A stretch of DNA of 64,000 bases from Paenibacillus durus ATCC 35681 (lineage in GTDB: Bacteria; Bacillota; Bacilli; Paenibacillales; Paenibacillaceae): positions 1,116,001 through 1,180,000 of the forward strand of contig NZ_CP011114.1 of assembly GCF_000993825.1 (NCBI RefSeq). Reading direction: 5' to 3'. A program made the translations under genes and the position numbers. This document shows, piece after piece, positions 56,331 through 64,000 of the stretch. Below the pieces are notes generated by a model. It had not been told where the DNA came from, searched no databases, and saw nothing but the letters and a program-made list of their open reading frames with translations. Each line of letters starts with the position of its first letter. The first letter of the stretch is position 1.

Positions 56331-58091
56331 ATGGATGTTCTTAGGCAACTGCGGGTTTTCTACCGGGAGAGGCTGCATTTTCTGATTCTATCGATTATTT
56401 GCTTGGCTGCCGCTACGGCCGTGGGGCTAATTACCCCTAACCTGTTAAGAAAGCTGATTGACGATGTTATCTTGCCCATGAAATTTAGTGAAGTTCCCCT
56501 GCTGGCGCTGACGGTATTAGCTGTTGTATGTTTGAAGGCATGTTTGCAGTTTGCACATGGATTTTTCGGAGGAAGGCTCGGGAATTACTTGGCTTACCGT
56601 CTTCGGAACGCGTGTTATGAGAAGCTGCAATTTTTATCGTTCCGTTATTATGACACTGCCAAGACCGGTGATCTCATGTCCCGGCTGACCGGCGATCTGG
56701 AAGCAATCCGTCATTTTATCGGCTTCGGATTTGCGCAGCTATTAAATGTCTTCTTCATGGTAGCGTTTGGATCGATGATGATGTTCTCACTGAATTGGCA
56801 GCTCACACTGGTTACGCTGGTTACGATGCCGTTCCTGGCCGCGGTTGCTTTTAAATTCGAAGGTCGTATCCACCCTGCTTTTCAGGAGATGCGGCAAGCG
56901 CTCAGCGAGCTGACGACAACGGTTCAGGAGAACGTTACCGGTGTGCGGACGGTCAAATCTTTTGCCAGAGAGCCGTATGAGGTCGATAAATTCTCCGGAC
57001 GCAATGAGCGCTACAAGAATAATCAAATATACGCCGCCGAACTGTGGAGCAAGTTCTTCCCGGCTATGGAGTTTCTGGCCTGCGTTTGTGTAGCGATTCT
57101 GCTTGGAGTGGGGGGAACCCTTGTTATTAACAAGCAAATGACGCTCGGCGAGCTTGTCGCTTTTTTCAGTCTAATCTGGTATATTATTGCGCCTGTATGG
57201 GGTCTCGGGTTTCATATTAACAACTATACGCAGTCAAAGGCTTCCGGAGAGAGAGTGCTGGAGGTGTTGAATCATTGGATTGATGTACAGGACAAACCGG
57301 ATGCGGTAGAGCTGAATTCGGCCGAAGTTAAGGGTCATATCGTCTTTGACCATGTTACCTTTGCTTACGGGAATAAGGTGCCGGCGGTTACGGATATTCA
57401 TTTTGAAGCCAAACCGGGATCGGTCATCGGCTTTCTGGGCGGAACCGGATCGGGCAAATCGACGATTATTCAACTGCTGATGCGTGCTTATGATGTAGAT
57501 GAGGGAAGCATTAGGCTTGACGGAACTGATATCAGGGAGCTGGGAGTGCGGAGTCTCAGATCGCAGATCGCCGCCGTGTTCCAGGAGACCTTTTTGTTCT
57601 CGTCCTCCATTCGGGGAAATATCGCTTACGGGCTGAAAGAGGTAACGATGGAGGAGGTCATCCGGGCGGCAAAATTAGCCAAGGCGCATGATTTTATTAT
57701 GGAAATGCCGGAAGGCTATGACACCGTTGTAGGTGAGCGCGGCATGGGTCTATCGGGAGGCCAGAAGCAGCGGATCGCCATCGCGAGAGCCCTGCTGATG
57801 AACCCGCGGATCTTGATTCTTGACGACGCCACCAGCGCGGTCGATATGGAAACAGAACATGAAATACAAACCGGCTTCCAGGAGGTTATGCGCGGCCGGA
57901 CGACGCTCATCATTGCTCACCGGATCTCATCTCTCCGCCACGCCGATCAGATTATCATTATGGACGAAGGGCGAATTGTGCAGCAGGGGACCCATGAGGA
58001 ACTGATTGGCATGCCCGGGGCATACCGGGATGTATACCGGATTCAATACGCCGATTATTTGGCGAAGGCCGCCGGAGGTGAACACCAGTGA
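56331..58091 (+). CDS. ABC exporter subunit with degenerate catalytic site (BmrC-like)
   Basis: This 586-aa half-transporter has six N-terminal transmembrane helices (to about residue 310) and a C-terminal ATPase domain. The ATPase has Walker A GGTGSGKST (about 368-376), Q-loop AVFQETFLFSSS, canonical signature LSGGQKQ and Walker B LILDDATSAVD, with Asp at 499 where the catalytic Glu normally sits. This matches the degenerate half of heterodimeric exporters such as Bacillus BmrCD. ATG 56331 follows AAGGAGGAG. It is co-transcribed with the next gene (4-bp overlap). Confidence 0.93.
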   Translation: MDVLRQLRVFYRERLHFLILSIICLAAATAVGLITPNLLRKLIDDVILPMKFSEVPLLALTVLAVVCLKACLQFAHGFFGGRLGNYLAYRLRNACYEKLQFLSFRYYDTAKTGDLMSRLTGDLEAIRHFIGFGFAQLLNVFFMVAFGSMMMFSLNWQLTLVTLVTMPFLAAVAFKFEGRIHPAFQEMRQALSELTTTVQENVTGVRTVKSFAREPYEVDKFSGRNERYKNNQIYAAELWSKFFPAMEFLACVCVAILLGVGGTLVINKQMTLGELVAFFSLIWYIIAPVWGLGFHINNYTQSKASGERVLEVLNHWIDVQDKPDAVELNSAEVKGHIVFDHVTFAYGNKVPAVTDIHFEAKPGSVIGFLGGTGSGKSTIIQLLMRAYDVDEGSIRLDGTDIRELGVRSLRSQIAAVFQETFLFSSSIRGNIAYGLKEVTMEEVIRAAKLAKAHDFIMEMPEGYDTVVGERGMGLSGGQKQRIAIARALLMNPRILILDDATSAVDMETEHEIQTGFQEVMRGRTTLIIAHRISSLRHADQIIIMDEGRIVQQGTHEELIGMPGAYRDVYRIQYADYLAKAAGGEHQ

Positions 58092-59950
58092 ATAATGTAA
58101 CGGCGAGTAGAACGAATAAAGCTCCGGATTCTCTAAAATCAGGAACAAACGTACCGGTACAGGAGAGATTTATTTACAAGGATGACGATGTCATCGATAA
58201 AGCTTTTGACTGGAAACAATTTACACGGTTGTTCGGCTACATGAAGCCGTATGCCAGACAAATGCTGCCGCTTGTCATGCTGATGATGGTGCTTGGGACG
58301 ATCACGAAGCTGATGGTTCCGTTTCTGACCAGTCTGGCGATCGACAAGGCGATTGTCCCTAAGAACGGGAGCCCGAATCCGGCATTGCTATATATGCTGA
58401 CGGCAGGCGTCATCGTACTATATATCGTGCAGTGGATCGCGGGTGTGTTCCGTATTAAATATACAAATGTGATCGGTCAAAAAGTGATTTATGATCTTCG
58501 TTCCGATCTGTTCAAGCATATTCAGAAGCTGTCGTTCAACTTCTTCGACAAGCGTCCGGCCGGTTCGGTACTGGTGAGAGTCACTAATGATATTAACTCT
58601 CTTCAGGATCTATTCACGAACGGGGTTGTGAACTCAATTATCGACTGCGTGCAGCTTGCCGGTATTGTCGTTATATTATTGGTGCTGAACTGGAAGCTGG
58701 GACTTGCGGTCATGGTCACCGTTCCGATTATGTTCCTTGTCTCGACCAAGTACCGCCGGACGATTCGGATAGCCTGGCAGGCGGTACGGATCAAAAACTC
58801 GCGAATCAACTCCCATTTGAACGAGTCGATTCAGGGCATCCGGGTAACCCAGGCGTATACCCAGGAGCTTGAGAACATGAATTACTTCGATACAATGAAC
58901 AGGGACAGCAAGAAGTCCTGGGATAAGGCGTCGGCAATGAACCAAGGATTCGGGCCGATTATTGAGGTGACAGGCGGGCTCGGAACGCTGGTTCTGTTCT
59001 GGTTAGGCGCCTATATGATACAGACAGGCAATCTGACCGTCGGCGTGCTCGTTGCATTCAGCACATACGTGAGCAATTTCTGGGACCCGATCAATCGGCT
59101 CGGGCAGACCTACAATCAGCTGCTCGTAGCGATGGCTTCCTCGGAACGGATCTTTGAGTATTTGGATGAAGAGCCGCTTGTTCAGGACAAACCGGAGGCC
59201 AAGCCGCTGCCTACCATTCACGGAGATATTTCCTTTGAACGGGTCTATTTCGAATATGAAAAAGGGCGTGCGGCGCTGAAGGGAATTGATCTCGAAGTCT
59301 CAGCCGGGCAGTCGATTGCGCTTGTCGGCCATACCGGTTCGGGCAAGAGTACCATTATTAATTTGATTGGACGCTTCTACGATATTACAGGGGGCAGAAT
59401 TGCAATAGACGGCCAAGACATTCGTGATGTCACGCTAAATAGTCTCCGAAGCCAGATTGGAATCGTGCTTCAGGACACATTCATCTTCTCCGGAACGATC
59501 AGGGACAACATCCGGTTTGGAAGACTGGACGCAAGCGACCTGGAAGTAGAGGAAGCGGCCAAAGCGGTAGACGCCCATGATTTTATTATGAAGCTGCCGG
59601 ACGGCTACGAAACCCAGGTAGAGGAGCGCGGCAGCGCACTGTCGATGGGCCAGCGTCAGCTGTTGTCTTTTGCCCGGGCGCTACTGGCCAATCCGCGCAT
59701 TCTGATTCTGGATGAAGCGACAGCGAGCATCGATACCGAAACGGAGCTGAAAATCCAGGAGGCGCTGAAGGTGCTGCTCAAAGGCCGTACTTCGTTTATC
59801 GTCGCCCACCGATTGTCCACAATCCGCCATGCGGATCAAATCGTCGTCCTCGACCATGGGGAAATCAAAGAAATGGGAAATCATCAAGAATTGACAGAAC
59901 AACAAGGCATTTATAACGGTCTGATCGAAGCGCAGTTCCGCTTTCTGTAA
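58088..59950 (+). CDS. ABC exporter subunit with catalytic ATPase (BmrD-like)
   Basis: This 620-aa half-transporter has an N-terminal cytoplasmic extension of about 40 residues, six transmembrane helices, and an ATPase domain. The domain has Walker A GHTGSGKST, Q-loop VLQDTFIFSGT, signature LSMGQRQ (degenerate from LSGGQ) and Walker B LILDEATASID with catalytic E543. It complements the upstream subunit, so the pair forms one competent and one degenerate ATP site. Family members export drugs or peptides; the substrate is unknown. It overlaps the previous gene by 4 bp. Confidence 0.93.
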   Translation: MNNVTASRTNKAPDSLKSGTNVPVQERFIYKDDDVIDKAFDWKQFTRLFGYMKPYARQMLPLVMLMMVLGTITKLMVPFLTSLAIDKAIVPKNGSPNPALLYMLTAGVIVLYIVQWIAGVFRIKYTNVIGQKVIYDLRSDLFKHIQKLSFNFFDKRPAGSVLVRVTNDINSLQDLFTNGVVNSIIDCVQLAGIVVILLVLNWKLGLAVMVTVPIMFLVSTKYRRTIRIAWQAVRIKNSRINSHLNESIQGIRVTQAYTQELENMNYFDTMNRDSKKSWDKASAMNQGFGPIIEVTGGLGTLVLFWLGAYMIQTGNLTVGVLVAFSTYVSNFWDPINRLGQTYNQLLVAMASSERIFEYLDEEPLVQDKPEAKPLPTIHGDISFERVYFEYEKGRAALKGIDLEVSAGQSIALVGHTGSGKSTIINLIGRFYDITGGRIAIDGQDIRDVTLNSLRSQIGIVLQDTFIFSGTIRDNIRFGRLDASDLEVEEAAKAVDAHDFIMKLPDGYETQVEERGSALSMGQRQLLSFARALLANPRILILDEATASIDTETELKIQEALKVLLKGRTSFIVAHRLSTIRHADQIVVLDHGEIKEMGNHQELTEQQGIYNGLIEAQFRFL

Positions 59951-60017
59951 TATCTGGCTTGGCTGCCGCAACTGCCACCTTCGAAAAGTCCCTAGTTTAA
60001 AGAAGGAGTTGAAAGCT

Positions 60018-60629
60018 TTGAAGGAAGTGTTCAAGCAAGTCCCTTTATACAGATTTCTGTACTTTTGCAATGAAGTTAATCTTGATCGGGTGGTACTGGA
60101 TTGCGGTGCGGGAGGCGAAACTCCGCCTTTAAGTTTATTCTCGGAATTCGGATATTCGACGTTCGGCATTGAGTACGATATCAAACAAATGAAACTGGCC
60201 GGGGAATACGCCAAAGCCAAAAATCAAGAATTAAATATAACGCAAGGCGACATGAGGAAATTGCCCTTTGGAGATAAAACGATGAGTTTTGTTTACTCCT
60301 ACAACTCCGTATTCCATATGACAAAAGCGGAGGTTGAGCTTTCCATAGCCGAAATGAAGCGGGTTCTAAAGCCTGGGGGCCTGCTGTTTGTTAATTTTCT
60401 CACAACCCATGATTTTCGATGCGGGCAGGGCGTTAAGGTGGGGGATAATCAATATGAGCAATTCGATGATGATCTTCCCGTTATTCATTCTTATTACAAG
60501 GAAGGTGAACCTGACCCATTATTCAGCGAAATGGATACGTTATATAAAGAGGACAGGGTATTGGAGAGGATATATAACGGGGAAAAGATTCGTCAGGGGT
60601 TCGTCGATTATATTCTACAAAAGAATTGA
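60018..60629 (+). CDS. SAM-dependent methyltransferase
   Basis: This 203-aa class I methyltransferase has motif I VLDCGAGGETPP, FGIEYDIKQMKLA (SAM ribose-binding acidic residue), GDMRKLPFGDKTMSFVYSYN and MKRVLKPGGLLFVNF. The C-terminal part (about 150-203) is less usual and acidic. The substrate is unknown. The TTG at 60018 lies 9 bases after AAGGAG and is preferred over the TTG at 60009. It begins 68 bp after the ABC genes and could be part of the same unit, for example modifying an exported compound (inference). Confidence 0.85.
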   Translation: MKEVFKQVPLYRFLYFCNEVNLDRVVLDCGAGGETPPLSLFSEFGYSTFGIEYDIKQMKLAGEYAKAKNQELNITQGDMRKLPFGDKTMSFVYSYNSVFHMTKAEVELSIAEMKRVLKPGGLLFVNFLTTHDFRCGQGVKVGDNQYEQFDDDLPVIHSYYKEGEPDPLFSEMDTLYKEDRVLERIYNGEKIRQGFVDYILQKN

Positions 60630-60637
60630 AACAGCAA

Positions 60638-60678
60638 AAGAGACTGCGTCTTTTCTTTTTCGACAGACGCAGTCTCTT
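60638..60678. terminator. Terminator between convergent methyltransferase and secreted protein genes
   Basis: AAGAGACTGCGTC...GACGCAGTCTCTT forms a perfect 13-bp stem; T-tracts are modest on both sides. Confidence 0.7.
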
Positions 60679-60698
60679 AATTAAATTGTGAACAATCG

Positions 60699-61121
60699 TC
60701 ACAGCTTTTGAATCTTGAACACAAAGCGCCATGTTGCCGTATTTCCGGAATATCGTCCGCGGTTCTCTACCACGGTAACATTTAAGGTCTTGTTAATAGA
60801 GGATTTGATGGAAGCGACTTTGACCGTGGCATTGGCTGTTCCGTCTTCGGGATATTTATCTTGTTCCTGCGCTTCCACGCGAAGCTTGATCGAGCCCGAA
60901 GAGCTTACGTTTACCGTTACGGATGATCCTTCCTCAAGCTCCTTGCCGTTTACATAACCGCCCCACCACCACTCGTTGCCTACATGCTCATTGTGAACCA
61001 GTTCAGCGCTTACCAAGGTCACTTTTACCTTTACCGTCTTGCCCGCCGCAAAAAGTGACTGGGAGGAGAGGATAAAGGCCAACATCAACAAAAAACCTGC
61101 TCTTACCGCCTGCTTAAGCAT
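60699..61121 (-). CDS. Secreted protein of unknown function (140 aa)
   Basis: The N-terminus is a signal peptide (MLKQAVRAGFLLMLAFILSS, probable cleavage after SLFAA). The mature part is a beta-rich domain of about 115 aa with ELVHNEHVGNEWWWGGYVNG, GSVTVNVSSSG-like strands and RGRYSGNTATWRFVFKI. Such short all-beta secreted proteins often form a single sandwich domain. No family is recognised. AAAGGGAG precedes ATG 61121; the longer frame upstream lacks a ribosome site. Confidence 0.75.
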   Translation of the reverse strand: MLKQAVRAGFLLMLAFILSSQSLFAAGKTVKVKVTLVSAELVHNEHVGNEWWWGGYVNGKELEEGSSVTVNVSSSGSIKLRVEAQEQDKYPEDGTANATVKVASIKSSINKTLNVTVVENRGRYSGNTATWRFVFKIQKL

Positions 61122-61494
61122 AATACATCTCCCTTTAGTATCTATTTTCTTCCAATTATACACCCAATATTTACTAGGAACATAGAACTATATGGAAAAA
61201 ATATGTACAAGCTGTATCCATTTTTTGACTGATCGCAAAGTAACAGCTTGAACAGGACTGATAAATTATAATACATTCGACTAATCTATCCGCCGTAAAA
61301 TTCGGTTCATTCGAGTTTTCTGGATAGGAGCAGTATGCGCTTTTAATATGTGCGGAAGCAGATGCGCCTTCATTAAAGTAAGTGCATGTCTGCTTGTTAT
61401 ACAACTGCGCCTCCTATCCAGGTTAGCGGACAGGGGGCTTTGTATTTTGGAGAGGAGATAAGATTTTGCCCGAGTATAGGAGTGAGGGACTTAT
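61122..61494. other. Intergenic region between the secreted protein and the truncated GNAT gene
   Basis: This 373-bp AT-rich stretch shows no convincing coding frame; a 76-codon minus-strand frame has no ribosome site. I see no strong promoter, terminator or repeat in it. Confidence 0.5.
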
Positions 61495-61731
61495 ATGACA
61501 AGCTATCGATATGAGATTATCGAACGGCTTCCAACGGTTACGGAGCATAACTTCTTATGGCAATCCGTCGGATGGGGAGAAATCGATGCGGAAATGACGA
61601 AACGCTCCATTGCAGGCTCCGTGCATGGAGTGGTCGCGGTCTGCAATTGCCCATGGGCGGAGCCTGCCGAAATCCTTAATCCATATAAATCTCAACAATT
61701 GCTAAATTCCGTTCACGGGAAAGATCAATGA
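61495..61731 (+). pseudogene. Truncated GNAT acetyltransferase
   Basis: The 78-codon frame begins like a GNAT N-acetyltransferase (YEIIERLPTVTEHNFLWQSV, GWGEIDAEMTKRSI, SVHGVVAVCN). It diverges after about residue 53, just where the acetyl-CoA-binding VGMGRIVGDG segment should follow. The rest (CPWAEPAEILNPYKS onward) overlaps the 3' end of the convergent HD-GYP gene, which stops at 61676. The C-terminal two-thirds is therefore missing, and the product is not expected to be active. The ATG has a modest ribosome site (GTGAGGGA). Confidence 0.7.
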
Positions 61732-62710
61732 AGCGTCCTCCGCTTTGTACGAGGGGGCGAAACACGTCGGTTGTATTATTCAAAATAATAACGCCCATAT
61801 CGCCGGTGCTGAGCAGCACTCTTTTACCAATAAAGTTCGGCATAAGATGCTGGATAAAAGCTTGTACGGACTTGCCGTTCAGCTTGCCGAAGCCGAGATT
61901 ATGCAGCTCCCGCAATACGCCGATGAGTTCCTGTTTCGATTGATACACCCGGGAAGTCGTCATAGCGCTGTAAACGTCCGCAACCGCGGCGATTTTGGCG
62001 TACGGATGAATCTCGTCTTTTACCAGATTGGAGGGATAGCCGGAGCCGTCCTCGCGTTCATGATGCTGAAGAGCAACGAGTGCCGTGCTGTGGTCGCTCA
62101 TGGAGTTGCGGATGATCTCGTAACCATATGTAGTATGCCGCTGGATTTCCTGAAATTCCTCCGGAGAGAGCTTACCGGGCTTCTTCAGAATGTCTGCCGG
62201 AATGCGGCATTTGCCGATATCGAGCAAATAGCCTGCCCGCGAAATTTCGTAGCATTCCTTCTTGGAATAGCCAAGCCATAAAGCAATATAATAAGTTAGC
62301 ATACCGACCTGAAGAGAATGGATGTAAGTATAATCGTCATCACGATCCAGCAGAAGGAGCAGAGAAACGACATCTTTATTCTGATCGAGCGAATTCAGCA
62401 GAGGGTTCAGGATATCGTCAACCATGGTCTGGTTGAAGCTTCCTTTGGTCAGCGCCTCCAGATAGAGGGATTCAAAGCCTTCTATGGTTTGGTCGAATTG
62501 CGTAGTTACCGACTGAATAACAGACGGGGCCGAGGGGGTCAACTGTGCGGGACCTTCAATGTCAACATAGTCCACGCCATGCAGCAAAAGCTTATTAATG
62601 TCATCTTCCCGGAGCTGAGCTCCTTTGGACAATATAAGAATGCCCCGGTTGCTAAAGGTATCTTCCTTCAGGAGATCACCGGGCTTTAAATCCGTGATGT
62701 GCACTTTCAA
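61676..62710 (-). CDS. HD-GYP domain protein with incomplete HD motif
   Basis: This 344-aa cytoplasmic protein has an N-terminal region (1-110; PGDLLKEDTFSNRGILILSK, helical middle) and a C-terminal HD-GYP phosphodiesterase domain (about 115-300). Expected motifs include H131 (YTYIHSLQ), H192 (RHTTYGYEI), H216/H217 (QHHERE) and DGSGYPS. The HD dyad reads LD (L163-D164 in YLLDIGKCRIP) instead of HD, losing one metal ligand. HD-GYP proteins hydrolyse cyclic di-GMP; this one may have altered or no activity and could act as a binding protein. It is monocistronic. Confidence 0.88.
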   Translation of the reverse strand: MKVHITDLKPGDLLKEDTFSNRGILILSKGAQLREDDINKLLLHGVDYVDIEGPAQLTPSAPSVIQSVTTQFDQTIEGFESLYLEALTKGSFNQTMVDDILNPLLNSLDQNKDVVSLLLLLDRDDDYTYIHSLQVGMLTYYIALWLGYSKKECYEISRAGYLLDIGKCRIPADILKKPGKLSPEEFQEIQRHTTYGYEIIRNSMSDHSTALVALQHHEREDGSGYPSNLVKDEIHPYAKIAAVADVYSAMTTSRVYQSKQELIGVLRELHNLGFGKLNGKSVQAFIQHLMPNFIGKRVLLSTGDMGVIILNNTTDVFRPLVQSGGRFIDLSRERNLAIVEIYMD

Positions 62711-62742
62711 ATCCTATGCCACCTCTACCTGTTATTATTTAA

Positions 62743-62840
62743 AAATATAAGAATGTATTAGCAGCACGCTTATACATGTTCTTCTATTTCTGCGAGAAAC
62801 GGATACAGCCTCTAAATGAAGTTGCAGCCGTTCTTTCTTG
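62743..62840 (+). repeat. Dispersed hairpin repeat, copy 3
   Basis: This copy has the same orientation as copy 1. It keeps AAATATAAG, CGCTTATA, ATTTCTGCGAGAAACGG and GCAGCCGTT, but is more diverged in the stem loop. It lies in the gap between the HD-GYP and MoaD-MoaE genes. Confidence 0.7.
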
Positions 62841-62875
62841 AGCATAACAAGAAAAGGTGAATTTCACAATGAAAA

Positions 62876-63598
62876 TCATTGGGAAATTATAGGCCAATTG
62901 TCACGATAAGCCTTGTCGGCGCCCTTCCATTCCTCAGACGAAGCGCCTATGTCTTTTTTCCATATTGGAACCATACGTTTCAGCTCTTCGATCGCGAAGC
63001 GGCTTGCTTCATAGCAGGCGTCGCGATGCGGGGTGGAAACGGCGATGACAACACTGGCTTCCTTCAATCCAACATGTCCGATCCGATGAGAAATGGCGCA
63101 GCGCGCCTGCCAGCGTTCCATAACCTCACGGCCGATTTCCTCAAACTTGGAGAGAGCCATCGGAACATAAGCCTCGTAGTGAAGAGCCTCTGTCCGCTCG
63201 TCTCCGGTTATTTCCCGTGTTGTCCCGACAAAGACAAGCGAAGCGCCATGATCTTTGTCCAGCACTTTATCCAGGATGTCCTCCGTACGGAGCGGCTGCT
63301 CCGTTACGGTATACAATCCATTCTCGCTGCTGCCCTCCTCAGGGGCAGGCTCCCCCCCGGAAACCGGAGGGATAAGCGCCACTTCAGAGGAACCAGAGAT
63401 AACCGTGTCTTCCGGAGCATATTCGCGATCAATGGCAACCATGGAAACGCTGATCTGACCGGCGGCTTCGGGATAGGAAGCGGACAGCAGCTCCTTGAGT
63501 GTACCGGCAGTTACCTGAGGCTCGGCTACGTGGAAATCCAGGACCTGGGAGCCGATCGCTTCGGCCAGCCCCGCGAAAAGACGAATTGAAATTTGCAT
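62876..63598 (-). CDS. MoaD-MoaE fusion (molybdopterin synthase)
   Basis: Molybdopterin synthase inserts the dithiolene sulfurs during molybdenum-cofactor synthesis. This 240-aa protein fuses the ubiquitin-like MoaD (about 1-82; MQISIRLFAGLAEAIGS, IPPVSGG) to the MoaE catalytic part (about 100-240; GASLVFVGTTREITGDERTE, HRIGHV, EELKRMVPIWKKDI with the active-site lysines). The Gly-Gly at 81-82, which must be C-terminal to form the thiocarboxylate, is internal and followed by a Glu/Pro linker. Proteolytic release is therefore required, as known for M. tuberculosis MoaX. GAGGTG lies upstream of the ATG at 63598. No other moa gene is in the window. Confidence 0.93.
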   Translation of the reverse strand: MQISIRLFAGLAEAIGSQVLDFHVAEPQVTAGTLKELLSASYPEAAGQISVSMVAIDREYAPEDTVISGSSEVALIPPVSGGEPAPEEGSSENGLYTVTEQPLRTEDILDKVLDKDHGASLVFVGTTREITGDERTEALHYEAYVPMALSKFEEIGREVMERWQARCAISHRIGHVGLKEASVVIAVSTPHRDACYEASRFAIEELKRMVPIWKKDIGASSEEWKGADKAYRDNWPIISQ

Positions 63599-63734
63599 GT
63601 TGGGTTCACCTCGTAAATGATCGTAATGACTACAATATACCATATTGGCATTGAAAATGTTATGCTAGGCTCTAAAGACATACTGCCTGCCGCCTCTTAT
63701 GAGGGCGGCTATAAAGCCGGAAGGAGCTTGGACG

Positions 63735-64000
63735 ATGAGGCCTGAAACAGAGCGACTTACGATTCTTCATACCAACGATATTCACAGCCACTTCGAAATG
63801 ATGAGCCCGCTCGCAGCCGCTATCACTAGGCAGAGAACAGAAGCTCAAGACGGCATCGTACTGCTCTTTGATATTGGCGATCATATGGACAGGGCCGACG
63901 CGGCAACCGAAGGAACGATGGGCCAGGCGAATATCGATATGATCAACCTTACAGGCTATGACGCCGTTACGATCGGGAACAATGAAGGCCTGACGTTTTC
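63735..64000 (+). CDS. 5'-nucleotidase/2',3'-cyclic phosphodiesterase, YunD-like (3' truncated)
   Basis: Only the first 88 codons lie in the window. They encode the start of a calcineurin-type metallophosphatase of the UshA/YunD group: LTILHTNDIHSHFEMM holds the first metal ligands (D and H in TNDIHSH), LFDIGDHMD the second Asp, and TIGNNEG the Asn-containing motif (GNNE in place of GNHE). There is no signal peptide, so this is a cytoplasmic YunD-type rather than secreted UshA-type protein. AAGGAG lies upstream of the ATG. The start is certain; the C-terminus is unseen. Confidence 0.85.
   Translation, partial: MRPETERLTILHTNDIHSHFEMMSPLAAAITRQRTEAQDGIVLLFDIGDHMDRADAATEGTMGQANIDMINLTGYDAVTIGNNEGLTF

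Noticed and set aside
61174..61404. 76-codon minus-strand frame in the gap upstream of the truncated GNAT gene
   Set aside because: There is no ribosome site and the composition is Cys/Tyr/Ser-rich and non-protein-like.

Overview
The window looks like chromosome from an endospore-forming Paenibacillus-type Firmicute. The signs are moderate G+C, strong AGGAGG-type ribosome sites, frequent GTG/TTG starts, a threonyl T-box, a LiaFSR system, the Firmicute order sufC-sufD-sufS-sufU-sufB, sporulation-associated PrkA, SpoVR and YhbH, and a gamma-type SASP-like protein. No rRNA, tRNA, CRISPR array or complete mobile element was seen. Assignment to genus is inference from gene content.

Layout, left half. 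1-4.2 kb: a truncated PLP trans-sulfuration enzyme, a repeat element, MqnC, a small winged-helix protein, and an SPFH protein followed by a ribbon-helix-helix protein. 4.2-7.7 kb: T-box and thrS, a 3D-domain protein and the SASP-like gene. 7.8-14.8 kb: an envelope-stress block (liaF-liaS-liaR, an HtrA protease, an OmpR-type two-component pair). 14.8-21.3 kb: housekeeping genes (ispH, aroF, a proteobacterial-like GSI-beta glnA, serC, trmL, an AbrB-like regulator with a zinc knuckle). 21.5-28.5 kb: a phosphodiester-glycosidase operon, an atypical response regulator, an aminotransferase, a DUF2161 protein and prkA. 28.6-36.8 kb: an LTA-synthase-like protein, an IS1182-type remnant, SpoVR, a PAS sensor kinase, DegV and an AraC-type regulator.

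Layout, right half. 37-41.2 kb: a maltose phosphorylase / beta-phosphoglucomutase / LacI operon with cre- and operator-like sites. 41.5-49.4 kb: YhbH, an amidohydrolase, a lipoprotein, small membrane proteins, YunC, Dps and a DUF1802 protein. 49.6-54.8 kb: the sufCDSUB operon, with a perfect PerR-type box and three tandem 10-bp repeats upstream. 54.9-64 kb: an orphan possibly Ntn-hydrolase-like protein, a VOC protein, an asymmetric heterodimeric ABC exporter, a methyltransferase, a secreted protein, a truncated GNAT gene, an HD-GYP protein lacking the HD histidine, a MoaD-MoaE fusion, and the start of a YunD-like nucleotidase.

The most unusual points are a roughly 95-bp hairpin repeat present three times, one copy of which encodes the last 15 residues and stop codon of the sensor kinase; the PerR-type operator with tandem repeats in front of suf; the fused MoaD-MoaE with an internal Gly-Gly; the HD-GYP protein with Leu in place of the HD histidine; and a GSI-beta glutamine synthetase in a Firmicute. 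I found no clear new defence or biosynthetic system.
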